The position numbers and the translations under genes were made by a program. From a virus, in the IMG/VR virus record IMGVR_UViG_3300045972_000485, positions 1-42,732 of that record: 42,732 nt of DNA; one strand, 5' to 3'. Positions within the stretch are counted from its first letter, which is position 1. Every line of letters starts with the position of its first letter. Shown piece by piece: positions 31,464 through 39,583 of the stretch. Below the pieces are notes generated by a model. It was not told the DNA's origin. It saw only the letters and a program-made list of their open reading frames with translations, and did no database searches.

Positions 31464-33983
31464 ATGGCAGGCCCAAACAGAACTGATGCAAATGACGACA
31501 TTTTCTGGGAAAATGAAGCGAACCAAGAAAGATTTGGTTTCGGTAAGGGTACAGGTGGGGGAAACGAACTCATTGCGCTAAGTGACTTCTTTTATAATAA
31601 TTATGGAATAGACGGAACAGACTGGGCCAAGACTTTTGGCTATAGCTTTGTTGTCTACGATCGCTCAAGTGGGGCATATAGAAGCTTAGCTTTACCACTA
31701 TCCCCTCAATCAATTTCAATCGATGTCCCAGCTGCGACAAACCTTTCCGTTACTATGAAAGGTATTGTTGAAGAGAACAATGGTGCACCACTTAGAAGGA
31801 TTTCTATCCGTGGTACAAGCGGAGTAATCTTTGCGAGCTCAAGCAATCCGCCTAATTCAAGTGGGCCAACTGGATTAATGGGATCATTATTCCGCAATAC
31901 AATTAATAGTGCCGGTAAAGTGGTAGGGAATTACCAAAAGCTGAAAGGATCTTTCGGTGACAGTGGCCCCAGAGCTGAACCATTGAATCATGACGTAACT
32001 AATGTTCCAAATAGTGGGTACTTATTTATTCATGGACTCATCAATTTCTTAGATCAATACCTCGCAATGAAGAAGCAGAAGAAACACAAAAATGTGCGTC
32101 TCCAATTCTTAATGCATAAAGACCGCATGTACTGGGATTGCACACTGACTAATTATTCAGTTCGTAAATTACCCGGGACATTAGAATATGAATACGACAT
32201 TTCATTAACTGCTTGGAGAAGGTCAGCTACTCCTGCCGGTGATGGTAGACGTAGCCCAGAGAAAATCTCTCAGACTCCATCAAAAGATTTGAATGGCCTT
32301 GCTAAACTCCTTAATGGATTAAAGAATGCTAGAAAATTAATCAACTCTTCGGTTGGTGTCCTAACTGGTATTCGTTCCGATGTCGATCAATCCCTAATGG
32401 GGCCAATGCGTGAAGCGATGATGATGATTGGTGAAGCTGTTGGAGCCGTTCATACCTTAATTGATTTCCCGGGATCATTAATTAATTCGATGAAGGCCAG
32501 TATTGAGCAAAGTATCGTTGCTGCTAAAGGTGCTGCATTATCATCTGATCAAGTATCAGCCGCTGGTAAAACTCTCCAAGCAAGCGGTATGTATGCCACA
32601 ACAGCGGTTCAATCATCTGCTATTCAATACCAATCATTTGACGTCCTAGATTCACTTGCGGCAGAAACTGAGAGCCAGTCATCGACCGGTAACAGTTCTC
32701 CAATGGATACTTTATTTAATGACCAAATCAATTACCAAAACTTTTTAGATTCGTTTACGCCTGACTCATTGAATGTTACCCCAGAAGTTCAAAACGCATT
32801 ACAGGCAGAGATTGACCGAGTATCAGCATTCACAATTGAAGATCTTGCTTCTCGTAGACAATTGATTGAGGAGTACGCCAATAGTATCTCAGCTGGTTTA
32901 GGCGGGACAAGTTCAACATTTAATCGAGTAAATGCGCAGCCAACTAAAACAACTTATAAAACTCTTTCAACTGATGATATTACATTATTAAATGCCATGA
33001 ATGATATAATCATGGGAATTGATGCCATGAGTGCGTATTTACGTAATCAGGTAAAACCAACGTCAGAAGATTACTATGAGTATTATGCTCAATTAGCGAT
33101 CGCAAATGAGATCCCATTCACGACGAGTCAATCAAAATTCTTTGTACCATTTCCATACGGTGCATCATTAGAATCATTGGCCGTACAATATTTGGGAAGT
33201 GCTGATCGATGGATTGAAATCGCTGCACTAAATGGATTAAAAGCCCCGTACATTGATGAAGATGGATTTATAATTCCTTTCCGTTCATCTGGAAATGGTA
33301 ACAGTTGTTTAATTCCATACAATACTGATATCTATATTGGACAAATAGTCGAGTTGGCTTCTGATAGTCAGCCTATATCAGTACGTAAGATCAATTCAAT
33401 CGATACTCTTTCCTCAATCGAAATGATTGTTACATTTAATGGTACAAATGACCTAAATAAGTACACAATATCGGATAATGCCCGCATCAATGCTTACTTA
33501 CCAGATACCGTTAATTCACTTAAATTAGTTGCTATCCCAAGTGGGGGGGACGTTTCAGACGTTAATCGAATTAAGACTTCTCCGGGCCGTGACGACCTAG
33601 ACTTCCTTACCTCAATGGCCAAGATCGATTTACTTCTTACTACAGATGGGGATCTTGCTTTAGATGGTACAGGAGATTTCAAAGAGAGTGTTGGTCTACA
33701 AAACTTATTCCAAGCCGCAATGATTAAGCTCCAAACAAAAGTTGGTACTCTCGTTAATGATCCACAGTTTGGGAACCCGGCTCAGGCAGGGGCGAGCATT
33801 GCTGAATTGAATGCAAAAGATCTGATTAAAAGATTGTCTGGTTTATTTAAAGATGATCCACGCTTTGGGCCTATCCTTGCAGCTTCAGCTCAAGTCGTTG
33901 GTGGTTCAGTGACGATTAATATCTTGATCAAAGTAGCGGATCTTGATTATCATTTACCGTTAAGCGTTCAAGTGCCACTTTAA
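31464..33983 (+). CDS. baseplate protein with LysM-like and gp25-like C-terminal domains, 839 aa
   Basis: N-terminal region (LALPLSPQSISIDVPAATNL then SVTMKGIVEENNGAPLRRIS) resembles a baseplate protein family seen in several myoviruses. Middle 240-480 is helical. Near residues 550-600 a LysM-like segment appears (YGASLESLAVQYLGSADRWI then EIAALNGLKAPYIDEDGF). From about 705 to the end (LDFLTSMAKIDLLLTTDGDL onward, then QAAMIKLQTKVGTLVNDPQF) is a gp25/W-like wedge domain. One polypeptide thus combines modules that T4 keeps apart. AGGAAA precedes the ATG. Confidence 0.75.
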   Translation: MAGPNRTDANDDIFWENEANQERFGFGKGTGGGNELIALSDFFYNNYGIDGTDWAKTFGYSFVVYDRSSGAYRSLALPLSPQSISIDVPAATNLSVTMKGIVEENNGAPLRRISIRGTSGVIFASSSNPPNSSGPTGLMGSLFRNTINSAGKVVGNYQKLKGSFGDSGPRAEPLNHDVTNVPNSGYLFIHGLINFLDQYLAMKKQKKHKNVRLQFLMHKDRMYWDCTLTNYSVRKLPGTLEYEYDISLTAWRRSATPAGDGRRSPEKISQTPSKDLNGLAKLLNGLKNARKLINSSVGVLTGIRSDVDQSLMGPMREAMMMIGEAVGAVHTLIDFPGSLINSMKASIEQSIVAAKGAALSSDQVSAAGKTLQASGMYATTAVQSSAIQYQSFDVLDSLAAETESQSSTGNSSPMDTLFNDQINYQNFLDSFTPDSLNVTPEVQNALQAEIDRVSAFTIEDLASRRQLIEEYANSISAGLGGTSSTFNRVNAQPTKTTYKTLSTDDITLLNAMNDIIMGIDAMSAYLRNQVKPTSEDYYEYYAQLAIANEIPFTTSQSKFFVPFPYGASLESLAVQYLGSADRWIEIAALNGLKAPYIDEDGFIIPFRSSGNGNSCLIPYNTDIYIGQIVELASDSQPISVRKINSIDTLSSIEMIVTFNGTNDLNKYTISDNARINAYLPDTVNSLKLVAIPSGGDVSDVNRIKTSPGRDDLDFLTSMAKIDLLLTTDGDLALDGTGDFKESVGLQNLFQAAMIKLQTKVGTLVNDPQFGNPAQAGASIAELNAKDLIKRLSGLFKDDPRFGPILAASAQVVGGSVTINILIKVADLDYHLPLSVQVPL

Positions 33984-34519
33984 AGCAGGGATCTTCTTTC
34001 GTATTCTAATTTTCGTTGTCGGGATTCCTCATTTTCTCGGTCTCGTCTTTTTTGACTAGATCTATTCCCAATGATCCTCTTTCTCTCTAAATTTTTTATT
34101 CGATATTCTTCATTTTTAATTAATGTACAGATTATACACATGCTTCCGGCAAGACCTTTTCTTTTTCCAGACCTATGAATATAAAAGGCGGTAAAATTAA
34201 AAACACTGTCACATCCACTGCAAGGCTTAGCTACCCACTCACCTAGATCATTTTTCACCCATCCTTCATGCAATCTTCGATGATCAGATTTAGACAGTAG
34301 CTCTAAGTTATCTGGGGCATAATTACCCTTGTTAAAGTCCTTATGATGAATATCGTGACCTGTAGGCTTCTCACCATAGATAGATTCCCATACTTCAACA
34401 TGAATTAATATTCTTAATTGAAGGCCATTGACTCGAACTTGATAATAGGGATAACCCTTCTTATCTACAAAGATCTTATACCCTTTAAAGGTATTATGAT
34501 TGTCCACATGAACCTCCAT
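33980..34519 (-). CDS. HNH homing endonuclease, about 179 aa
   Basis: The HNH motif is GHDIHHKDFNKGNYAPDNLE followed by LLSKSDHRRLH, with the two His and Asn in place. An upstream strand-rich part (GYPYYQVRVNGLQLRILIHV) matches the family. A zinc pair (CSGC...CIIC) and a highly basic C-terminus (KRIIGNRSSQKRRDRENEE) likely bind DNA. It lies antisense right at the end of the baseplate gene, a typical free-standing mobile insertion. Start ATG at 34519, or GTG at 34507 with GGAGG five bases upstream. Confidence 0.88.
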   Translation of the reverse strand: MEVHVDNHNTFKGYKIFVDKKGYPYYQVRVNGLQLRILIHVEVWESIYGEKPTGHDIHHKDFNKGNYAPDNLELLSKSDHRRLHEGWVKNDLGEWVAKPCSGCDSVFNFTAFYIHRSGKRKGLAGSMCIICTLIKNEEYRIKNLERKRIIGNRSSQKRRDRENEESRQRKLEYERRSLL

Positions 34520-34598
34520 ACCTGTTTTATGTTTAATATGGCATGTCTATTGCTATATAGAATTATAGTTTTCTTAACCAATGTAAAGGAGAAATTAT

Positions 34599-34916
34599 AT
34601 GAGCAAAAAACCTCGGAAAATGGACGCTACTCAGATCCAGAAAATCAATGAAATGCATGCATCAGGAATGAATGCTTACCAGATAGCTAAGAACTTGAAC
34701 ATTCCGCCCGGTGTGGCAAAATACCACATCGATAGGAATAAGCTCCTCACTATTACTCAGACGCCCATAAACGCCCCAAAGCAAAATATTACACCGGCTC
34801 CACGCAACAATAATGAAAATTATTACAAGCAGGAGTTGGATAAAATGTATATGCAGGAAATTGGGAAACTAAAACATAAGAATAAACTTCTCGTTGAGAT
34901 TATCTCTCAATTATAA
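34599..34916 (+). CDS. small helix-turn-helix protein, 105 aa
   Basis: Residues 8-48 (ATQIQKINEMHASGMNAYQI then AKNLNIPPGVAKYHIDRN) form a clear resolvase/sigma-4-like helix-turn-helix. The C-terminal 35 residues are coiled coil (YYKQELDKMYMQEIGKLKHK). AAAGGAG lies before the ATG and a TATAGA/TATAAT-like box is upstream. Probably a regulator; it and the 222-aa HTH protein are the two candidates for binding the palindromic operators. Confidence 0.7.
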   Translation: MSKKPRKMDATQIQKINEMHASGMNAYQIAKNLNIPPGVAKYHIDRNKLLTITQTPINAPKQNITPAPRNNNENYYKQELDKMYMQEIGKLKHKNKLLVEIISQL

Positions 34917-34950
34917 TCTACGTTCGGTAGAGCTCAATTTACTATCAATT

Positions 34951-34990
34951 CAAATTACGGCCTTTAAATAAGAAAAAAGGTCGTAATTTG
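34951..34990. other. long imperfect hairpin between convergent genes
   Basis: CAAATTACGGCCTTT (34951-34965) pairs with AAAGGTCGTAATTTG (34976-34990), with a single G-T mismatch and a 10-base A-rich loop. It sits between convergent genes and may act as a bidirectional terminator or transcript end. No T run of terminator quality follows on either strand. Confidence 0.5.
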
Positions 34991-34993
34991 CAC

Positions 34994-35371
34994 CTAAAGT
35001 TTTACTTTCGCCCACAACTGCAAAGCTGTCCTTGCCGTATATCCTTCGTCTGCAATTTCTTCCCCATCATTGTCAATTTCATAAATGGGACATGAATCAG
35101 GATTGTCATAAGTCTTTTTATCGGCATACCAATTCAGGGCTGTTAACAGGATCTCTTCTCTATGTCGCAAGAAACGAATTGTGGCTGCATCATCAGCCCA
35201 ATCTTTTACAGTTGGTATGCACTTCATTCCTTCACGGAACCCATGCTTAACAGATTCTAAAATTGCATCATTCATCTGGTCTTTTATTTTGAATAATGCC
35301 CAGAAAGGGTCTTGCTCAGGAGTTCCAGTATTAAGGAATTGAGACAGCTTCTCTTCGATTAATTTTTCCAT
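34994..35371 (-). CDS. hypothetical protein, 125 aa
   Basis: Starts MEKLIEEKLSQFLNTGTPEQ; helical, with a C-terminal MEIDNDGEEIADEGY-type acidic stretch and RTALQLWAKVKL. ATG at 35371 has AGGAG five bases upstream; a GTG two codons earlier is less likely. Behind a possible structured leader (35398-35505). Function unknown. Confidence 0.6.
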   Translation of the reverse strand: MEKLIEEKLSQFLNTGTPEQDPFWALFKIKDQMNDAILESVKHGFREGMKCIPTVKDWADDAATIRFLRHREEILLTALNWYADKKTYDNPDSCPIYEIDNDGEEIADEGYTARTALQLWAKVKL

Positions 35372-35397
35372 AGACACTCCTAAAAAAAGATTTAAAG

Positions 35398-35505
35398 GCT
35401 GATGCTGCTAACTACGCACTCATTTAACTGACCTTACCTCTGTCAGCACCTACCAGTCATAACTAGAATTCGCCCGCTACTCTAGTAAAGCGGACTGCCC
35501 ACCGG
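35398..35505 (-). ncRNA. possible structured leader RNA of the 34994-35371 gene
   Basis: The 130-base gap has higher GC than its surroundings and several hairpins: CCGCT/AGCGG (35474-35478 with 35489-35493) and CTGAC/GTCAG (35428-35432 with 35442-35446). TGCTG (35403-35407) can pair instead with CAGCA (35444-35448), which excludes the second hairpin. This suggests two alternative folds, as in a riboswitch or attenuator. No known family recognised. Confidence 0.35.
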
Positions 35506-35508
35506 CTC

Positions 35509-35892
35509 TTATTTACATAAATCGTTATACTTCCATTCAAATTCTTTTAACCGTTCAATTTCTGCTCTTAAAGTCTCATTACTGGACTGATACCCAGCTG
35601 CTCTACAGGCGAGTGATTGAACTTCATTTACGAGAGGTAAGAAGTTCTGCATTGCTGCACAAGCAAAAGCTACATCATCAGCTCTGTGAGCTACATACCC
35701 TTTATCAACTTCTTCAATGTTTTCTGAACAAGTAACCCATCTATTCCATGGCCCACGAATTGTACCATCCTCGAGGCCATGATCATACCAATTTACTACT
35801 TGAGTAGACTTGGTAATAACATCTTTCAATTCCAGAAGTTTTTCTGGTGTAAAAACTGGTCGGTATTTTCTTAAATCGATCTCATTTTCCAT
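35509..35892 (-). CDS. hypothetical protein, 127 aa
   Basis: Mixed alpha/beta protein with LRKYRPVFTPEKLLELKDVI, then WYDHGLEDGTIRGPWNRWVT and a C-terminal helix (YQSSNETLRAEIERLKEFEW). I recall this kind of short protein in phage accessory regions but cannot name the family. GAGGGG precedes the ATG. It overlaps the previous gene's stop by eleven bases. Confidence 0.6.
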   Translation of the reverse strand: MENEIDLRKYRPVFTPEKLLELKDVITKSTQVVNWYDHGLEDGTIRGPWNRWVTCSENIEEVDKGYVAHRADDVAFACAAMQNFLPLVNEVQSLACRAAGYQSSNETLRAEIERLKEFEWKYNDLCK

Positions 35893-36205
35893 TGGGAACC
35901 CCTCGGTATTTACTTTTAATTTCTAATAAATGAGATTCATAATCTAATCCAGCTTCAGTCATAAATTCGCCTAAGTCGTGCAAAAAGACTTCATCATCGG
36001 GTCTTATATATTCACTAATAGCTGACGTTGCTGCACTGAAAGCTTTTTCGCATTCTGGGTGTTGTTTGGTTGTCACCATCTGATGGTCATATACCCCGTC
36101 GATTCTACTATAATGGAAACCTTTCGGGATTATGATTCCACAACAATCACATGTATGATTCCGATTGGCTTTAGGTGCCGAATGTCTCGACATTGACCAG
36201 CTCAT
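35882..36205 (-). CDS. zinc-finger-like small protein, 107 aa
   Basis: Near residues 17-50: NHTCDCCGIIIPKGFHYSRI, then a His/Cys pair (HPEC), giving a CxxC plus H/C zinc-binding site that recalls phage treble-clef proteins. The C-terminal part is acidic and helical. GGGGGA precedes the ATG, which overlaps the stop of the HD gene. Probably nucleic-acid or protein binding. Confidence 0.65.
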   Translation of the reverse strand: MSWSMSRHSAPKANRNHTCDCCGIIIPKGFHYSRIDGVYDHQMVTTKQHPECEKAFSAATSAISEYIRPDDEVFLHDLGEFMTEAGLDYESHLLEIKSKYRGVPNGK

Positions 36206-36693
36206 TAATCCCCCAATAAATAAGCAAGAGATTCGCTATATTTCTTAAATCTCGCAGCATCTTTTTCTGTGATCGTTACATTATTTCGTATGAAACGCCC
36301 ATAGTCCATATTATCTCGCAAGTCTGCAATTTTTACTTCACGAGCCAATGAACAATACTTAATTCTACGTAAGTAAAACTTATTAAAATTTTCCACAGTT
36401 TGGTATTTCTCCCATCGCCTTTTCGAAGCATGCTTATCAAGACGATATAGAGCAAAGCATTCCTTTTCAGAGAGAAGACCAGTCTTTGCTAATTCCCATA
36501 CAGGCAAATGCCCGTCTTCTGCAAGGTCATGAAGTAGCCCAACGATTTTCGCTGAGATCGTTTCCCCGGCATAGGCAACTCGTTCAAGGTGTCCAATGTA
36601 ATCTTCGCCAACTTTATCCAGCTGCCCTTTGTGTCCTAATGTCGCAATGATGCGGATAGTTTCTAGTCGTTTTTTATTAGTTAAAATTTTCAT
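36205..36693 (-). CDS. HD-domain phosphohydrolase (SpoT/MESH1-like), 162 aa
   Basis: HD-superfamily metal hydrolase. His in LGHKG near 21, the second in YIGHLERVA near 34, the HD pair in GLLHDLAED at 54-55 and a further Asp in KIADLRDNMD near 125 match the H...HD...D pattern. The KRRWEKYQTV-like middle and position resemble small (p)ppGpp hydrolases or nucleotidases. It might counter host stringent response or clean nucleotide pools. No ribosome site of note before the ATG. Part of the leftward operon carrying the ABC genes. Confidence 0.75.
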   Translation of the reverse strand: MKILTNKKRLETIRIIATLGHKGQLDKVGEDYIGHLERVAYAGETISAKIVGLLHDLAEDGHLPVWELAKTGLLSEKECFALYRLDKHASKRRWEKYQTVENFNKFYLRRIKYCSLAREVKIADLRDNMDYGRFIRNNVTITEKDAARFKKYSESLAYLLGD

Positions 36694-36698
36694 TATAT

Positions 36699-37004
36699 CT
36701 ACGCCTTAGTCCACTCACTCACAAATTCTGCTTCCTGCATTTTCGCCAATCTTTTAGTTCCCATATATTTCCCGTCTTGCTGAAATTTTTGTCTGGTTCT
36801 TCTAACAGATTCCATTGTGCAGGTTTCTTTATCTAGTAGAATCGATTTGAATTTTGCATAAGGCTCTTCACCCAGCTCCTTCCTTAGATCACAGTACATG
36901 ACCAAATAAGCCAACCATAAGGTTTTATCGCAGTCTCTTGCTTGTGGGAATTGAGCTAAGATATTTTCAACTTTGTCTTTTGCGTTCTGTAGATCTTTAA
37001 TCAT
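36699..37004 (-). CDS. hypothetical protein, 101 aa
   Basis: Helical (LQNAKDKVENILAQFPQARD), Trp/Tyr-rich middle (KTLWLAYLVMYCDLRKEL) and basic C-terminus (GTKRLAKMQEAEFVSEWTKA). Starts directly after the stop of the ATPase, so co-translated with it; AGGA upstream. Role unknown. Confidence 0.6.
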   Translation of the reverse strand: MIKDLQNAKDKVENILAQFPQARDCDKTLWLAYLVMYCDLRKELGEEPYAKFKSILLDKETCTMESVRRTRQKFQQDGKYMGTKRLAKMQEAEFVSEWTKA

Positions 37005-37844
37005 TTACATATTCCTAAATTCGTCTTTTACTTCACTAACAAAATCAGTGAACCTTGTAGTAGTAATAATCTCTGGGTGCCAGCACAATCCAGCATCAAC
37101 CAAAGAATACTCTTTCATAATCTTTGAGCCTTGGATCTTCTTACCATCTTCCCCAGTTTCACGCCCCATAAGCCATAGATGGTCACTGATAGAAGCTGCA
37201 GCGGTTACATCATGGGTAACAACAATGATCGTATTTAACTCGTGCATATTGGCTATACGGCTCAGTAAAGAACAGGTCTTCTCAAGCATTAATAAATCTA
37301 ATCCAGAGAATGGTTCATCCATTAACAAGAAATGCTCAGAGCATAGGACTTGCTGGATAATCGCCGCTCTTTGGCGTTGGCCACCACTTAATTGAGCCGG
37401 GTATAAATTACGTTTATCCGCCAATTCGAATTCATTCAAGTATTCCAGAACTTTTTCTTTGGCTATGTTAGCATTCTTTTCTTTTTGCATTGCCGATAAT
37501 AGCAAATTAGAAAAAACTGTACGGTGCTCAAATAATGGGTAGCTCTGGGCCACTACGCCAATCTCTCCTGCTTGCACAGGTTTACCTGAGTTATGGACAC
37601 TAACCAACCCACTTGTAGGAGTATTAAGCCCACTAATAATACGACACAACTGACTCTTACCAATTCCTGAAGGGCCTAAGAATCCAACAATTTGTCCAGT
37701 TGTAGAGTTCGGTCGAATAATATCTTTAATAGAGGCATTAACTCCTCTCAAAATACTCTTCCCTTCATACTCTAATGAGACATTGCTAATCTCTAAAAGA
37801 GTTTCGCCGTATGTAAATGAGTCCATATATTTTAAGGTTGGCAT
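37005..37844 (-). CDS. ABC transporter ATP-binding protein (NitT/TauT type), 279 aa
   Basis: Nucleotide-binding subunit that powers an importer. All motifs are present: Walker A GPSGIGKS near 57-64, Q-loop Gln near 100, signature LSGGQRQR near 152, Walker B LLMDEP near 173 with catalytic Glu 177, and H-loop His near 211 (VTHDV). The size and EYEGKSILRGVNASIK opening fit the nitrate/taurine/sulfonate importer family. Start ATG has GGGGATTC upstream and overlaps the previous small gene. Fully intact, so likely active. Confidence 0.9.
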   Translation of the reverse strand: MPTLKYMDSFTYGETLLEISNVSLEYEGKSILRGVNASIKDIIRPNSTTGQIVGFLGPSGIGKSQLCRIISGLNTPTSGLVSVHNSGKPVQAGEIGVVAQSYPLFEHRTVFSNLLLSAMQKEKNANIAKEKVLEYLNEFELADKRNLYPAQLSGGQRQRAAIIQQVLCSEHFLLMDEPFSGLDLLMLEKTCSLLSRIANMHELNTIIVVTHDVTAAASISDHLWLMGRETGEDGKKIQGSKIMKEYSLVDAGLCWHPEIITTTRFTDFVSEVKDEFRNM

Positions 37845-38053
37845 TCAGAATCCCCTTCGGGCTTATCTAGCTTCCAGACACTCCTAAAAGTTTCAGTATC
37901 GAGATCCCCTTGTTCATGTCTTGTTATTTGATTAACAATAGTCAGGAGATTAATTGCATGGTCTGGATTAAACATTCCAGTCAACAGCCTAATCAAGGCA
38001 ATGGCATCAATTTTTTTATCTAAGTACTTTTTAAGTAAATCACTAATTTTCAT
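37832..38053 (-). CDS. small protein inside the transporter operon, 73 aa
   Basis: Helical, MKISDLLKKYLDKKIDAIAL then IRLLTGMFNPDHAINLLTIV. Start overlaps the permease stop by four bases (ATGA); the 3' end overlaps the ATPase start by 13 bases. No membrane helix. Such a tightly coupled small gene may regulate or assemble the transporter, which is inference. Confidence 0.6.
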   Translation of the reverse strand: MKISDLLKKYLDKKIDAIALIRLLTGMFNPDHAINLLTIVNQITRHEQGDLDTETFRSVWKLDKPEGDSECQP

Positions 38054-38835
38054 TTACGCTCCGTAAGTAAATTGCTATATGGGCAAAAGAGGCTCTTCAT
38101 TAATCCAATTGCGTAATCCTGTCCTAATCCCATCAGTAATACCATTAATTGAATGGCCATAACAGAGGACAAGTTAAACTGTTTATTAACATTTAATAAC
38201 ACTGTTCCGACCCCACCTTCTGAGCGACTAATCCCTTCAACAAAAGAAATCATTAACCAGCTCATCGCAGCGTTCTGTCTCATTACATCAAATACTTTAT
38301 CGGCCTGGCCAAGGATAATTACTTCCCAAACCACTTCCCATTCTTTCATGCGTAAAGTCCGGGCCAGATCGAATTGAACTTTAGGGATAGAATTTAATAC
38401 ATCTGCCATTGATGTTACAAAAAATACGGATACTGAAAACACCAATAAAGAGAGTTTCAGTGTATGTGCGGAACTAGACATTAAAGTAAAAAAGAAAGTT
38501 AGCCCTACCATTGATAAAAACCGCAGCTTGCTAACGAATCCAACAATTGGTCGAAAGAAAGGTAGGGTCGTAAGATAAGCCAATATAAGAGACACGATTG
38601 TTGAGTAAGCAATCGCCTGAATGTTTAAATTAAAACTGATGAATAAATCACTACCGATTCCCTTCCCCCATAGATCAGTTAAGGAATGGAATGTCTCGCT
38701 TGGAGTCGGTAAAAAAACAGAAGGTGAGAGGAACCATACCACGCAGAGTAAAGCTATTTGGGCATATACTAACATCATGGCGGTAGATTTATTTAAAGTC
38801 TTATTGAACGTAAAAATATGTATCACAGTATCCAT
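38050..38835 (-). CDS. ABC transporter permease (SsuC/NrtB-like), 261 aa
   Basis: Membrane channel subunit. About six hydrophobic segments (e.g. AMMLVYAQIALLCVVWFLSP, YSTIVSLILAYLTTLPFF, LSMVGLTFFFTLMSSSAH). The EAA-like loop that contacts the ATPase is FDLARTLRMKEWEVVWEVII, then LGQADKVFDVMRQN. Length is normal for the family. GAGGGTGAG before the ATG. It sits three genes downstream of the OmpA-fused binding protein and one before the ATPase. Confidence 0.85.
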   Translation of the reverse strand: MDTVIHIFTFNKTLNKSTAMMLVYAQIALLCVVWFLSPSVFLPTPSETFHSLTDLWGKGIGSDLFISFNLNIQAIAYSTIVSLILAYLTTLPFFRPIVGFVSKLRFLSMVGLTFFFTLMSSSAHTLKLSLLVFSVSVFFVTSMADVLNSIPKVQFDLARTLRMKEWEVVWEVIILGQADKVFDVMRQNAAMSWLMISFVEGISRSEGGVGTVLLNVNKQFNLSSVMAIQLMVLLMGLGQDYAIGLMKSLFCPYSNLLTERK

Positions 38836-38849
38836 CTCACCCTCTTATA

Positions 38850-39062
38850 TTATTCGAAGTTTGCTTCAGCAATTGCTACGCAAACTTTATTAAGATCCCA
38901 GTTATTGCCCCATCGAGTTTCACAGGCATTAAGAAGATTATCAAGGTCAGCAATGCTACACCATACATCATCTTCCTGACCAATAACTTCTTTCACTACA
39001 CAATCTTGCAATGCAGCTATATTTTCATTTAAAACACTTTTTACAACAAATTTTATCGTCAT
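38850..39062 (-). CDS. small protein, 70 aa
   Basis: MTIKFVVKSVLNENIAALQD, then VIGQEDDVWCSIADLDNLLN and ACETRWGNNWDLNKVCVAIA. Soluble and acidic. The ATG at 39062 overlaps the previous stop by one base (TAATG), which settles the start over an upstream frame extension. Function unknown; member of the transporter operon. Confidence 0.6.
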   Translation of the reverse strand: MTIKFVVKSVLNENIAALQDCVVKEVIGQEDDVWCSIADLDNLLNACETRWGNNWDLNKVCVAIAEANFE

Positions 39063-39541
39063 TATAGAACCACCGCATAAACGATCGCTGCTAAAAATAC
39101 GACAATTACTATTCCAACAAACCAATGGGTCTCAGTATTCACTACCCCCGATTGTTGTACAATGATTGGCTGTTGCTGTTCCACAACTACTTGTTGCGGT
39201 TGATCATTTACGTAAACAACTTGTCTTGTAGGAGCAAGGGTATGGCCGAGCAATACTCCACCAACTACAGCACCCGCAACAACTCCACCAGAATATCCTC
39301 GTTGTCTTTCAACGATTGTAGTGTGGTTAATAACCGTTGTTGGAGCAACTGACGGACGAGTAATCGTCGCCGGACTTCCGCTGCTACGGCTTCCACCAAA
39401 ATAAGATCTCGAAGGTGACGACGAGAAGCTTGATCTACTAGAAGACGAAGAAAAACTAGATCTTGATCCACCTGAATATCCCCCACGAGCGAAAATAGTT
39501 GTACTGATCATTAACAAGAAAACTATTAGTAACCCTTTCAT
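39062..39541 (-). CDS. Ser/Gly-rich exported membrane protein, 159 aa
   Basis: Signal peptide MKGLLIVFLLMISTTIFA; then a Ser/Gly/Arg low-complexity region to about 60 (SRSSFSSSSSRSSFSSSPSR), a Val/Gln-rich part (VVYVNDQPQQVVVEQQQPII) with a Gly-rich motif (GGVVAGAVVGGVLLG) that looks like a glycine-zipper, and a C-terminal membrane helix (WFVGIVIVVFLAAIVYAVVL). Likely spans or decorates the envelope, with glycine-zipper oligomerisation possible. AAGGATGAATT before the ATG. Confidence 0.65.
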   Translation of the reverse strand: MKGLLIVFLLMISTTIFARGGYSGGSRSSFSSSSSRSSFSSSPSRSYFGGSRSSGSPATITRPSVAPTTVINHTTIVERQRGYSGGVVAGAVVGGVLLGHTLAPTRQVVYVNDQPQQVVVEQQQPIIVQQSGVVNTETHWFVGIVIVVFLAAIVYAVVL

Positions 39542-39552
39542 AATTCATCCTT

Positions 39553-39575
39553 AAAAAAATGGGGCCGAAGCCCCA
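39553..39575 (-). terminator. rho-independent terminator after the binding-protein gene
   Basis: Minus strand: ATGGGGC, TTCG loop, GCCCCAT, then TTTTTT. It lies within the operon, right after the OmpA-fusion gene and before the Ser/Gly-rich gene. Readthrough must be partial if permease and ATPase share the promoter, giving more binding protein than transporter. Confidence 0.85.
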
Positions 39576-39583
39576 TTGGTTAA

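Noticed and set aside
34951-34990. The long hairpin as a classical rho-independent terminator
   Set aside because: The stem is long but no T run follows on either strand, so it is listed only as a hairpin.
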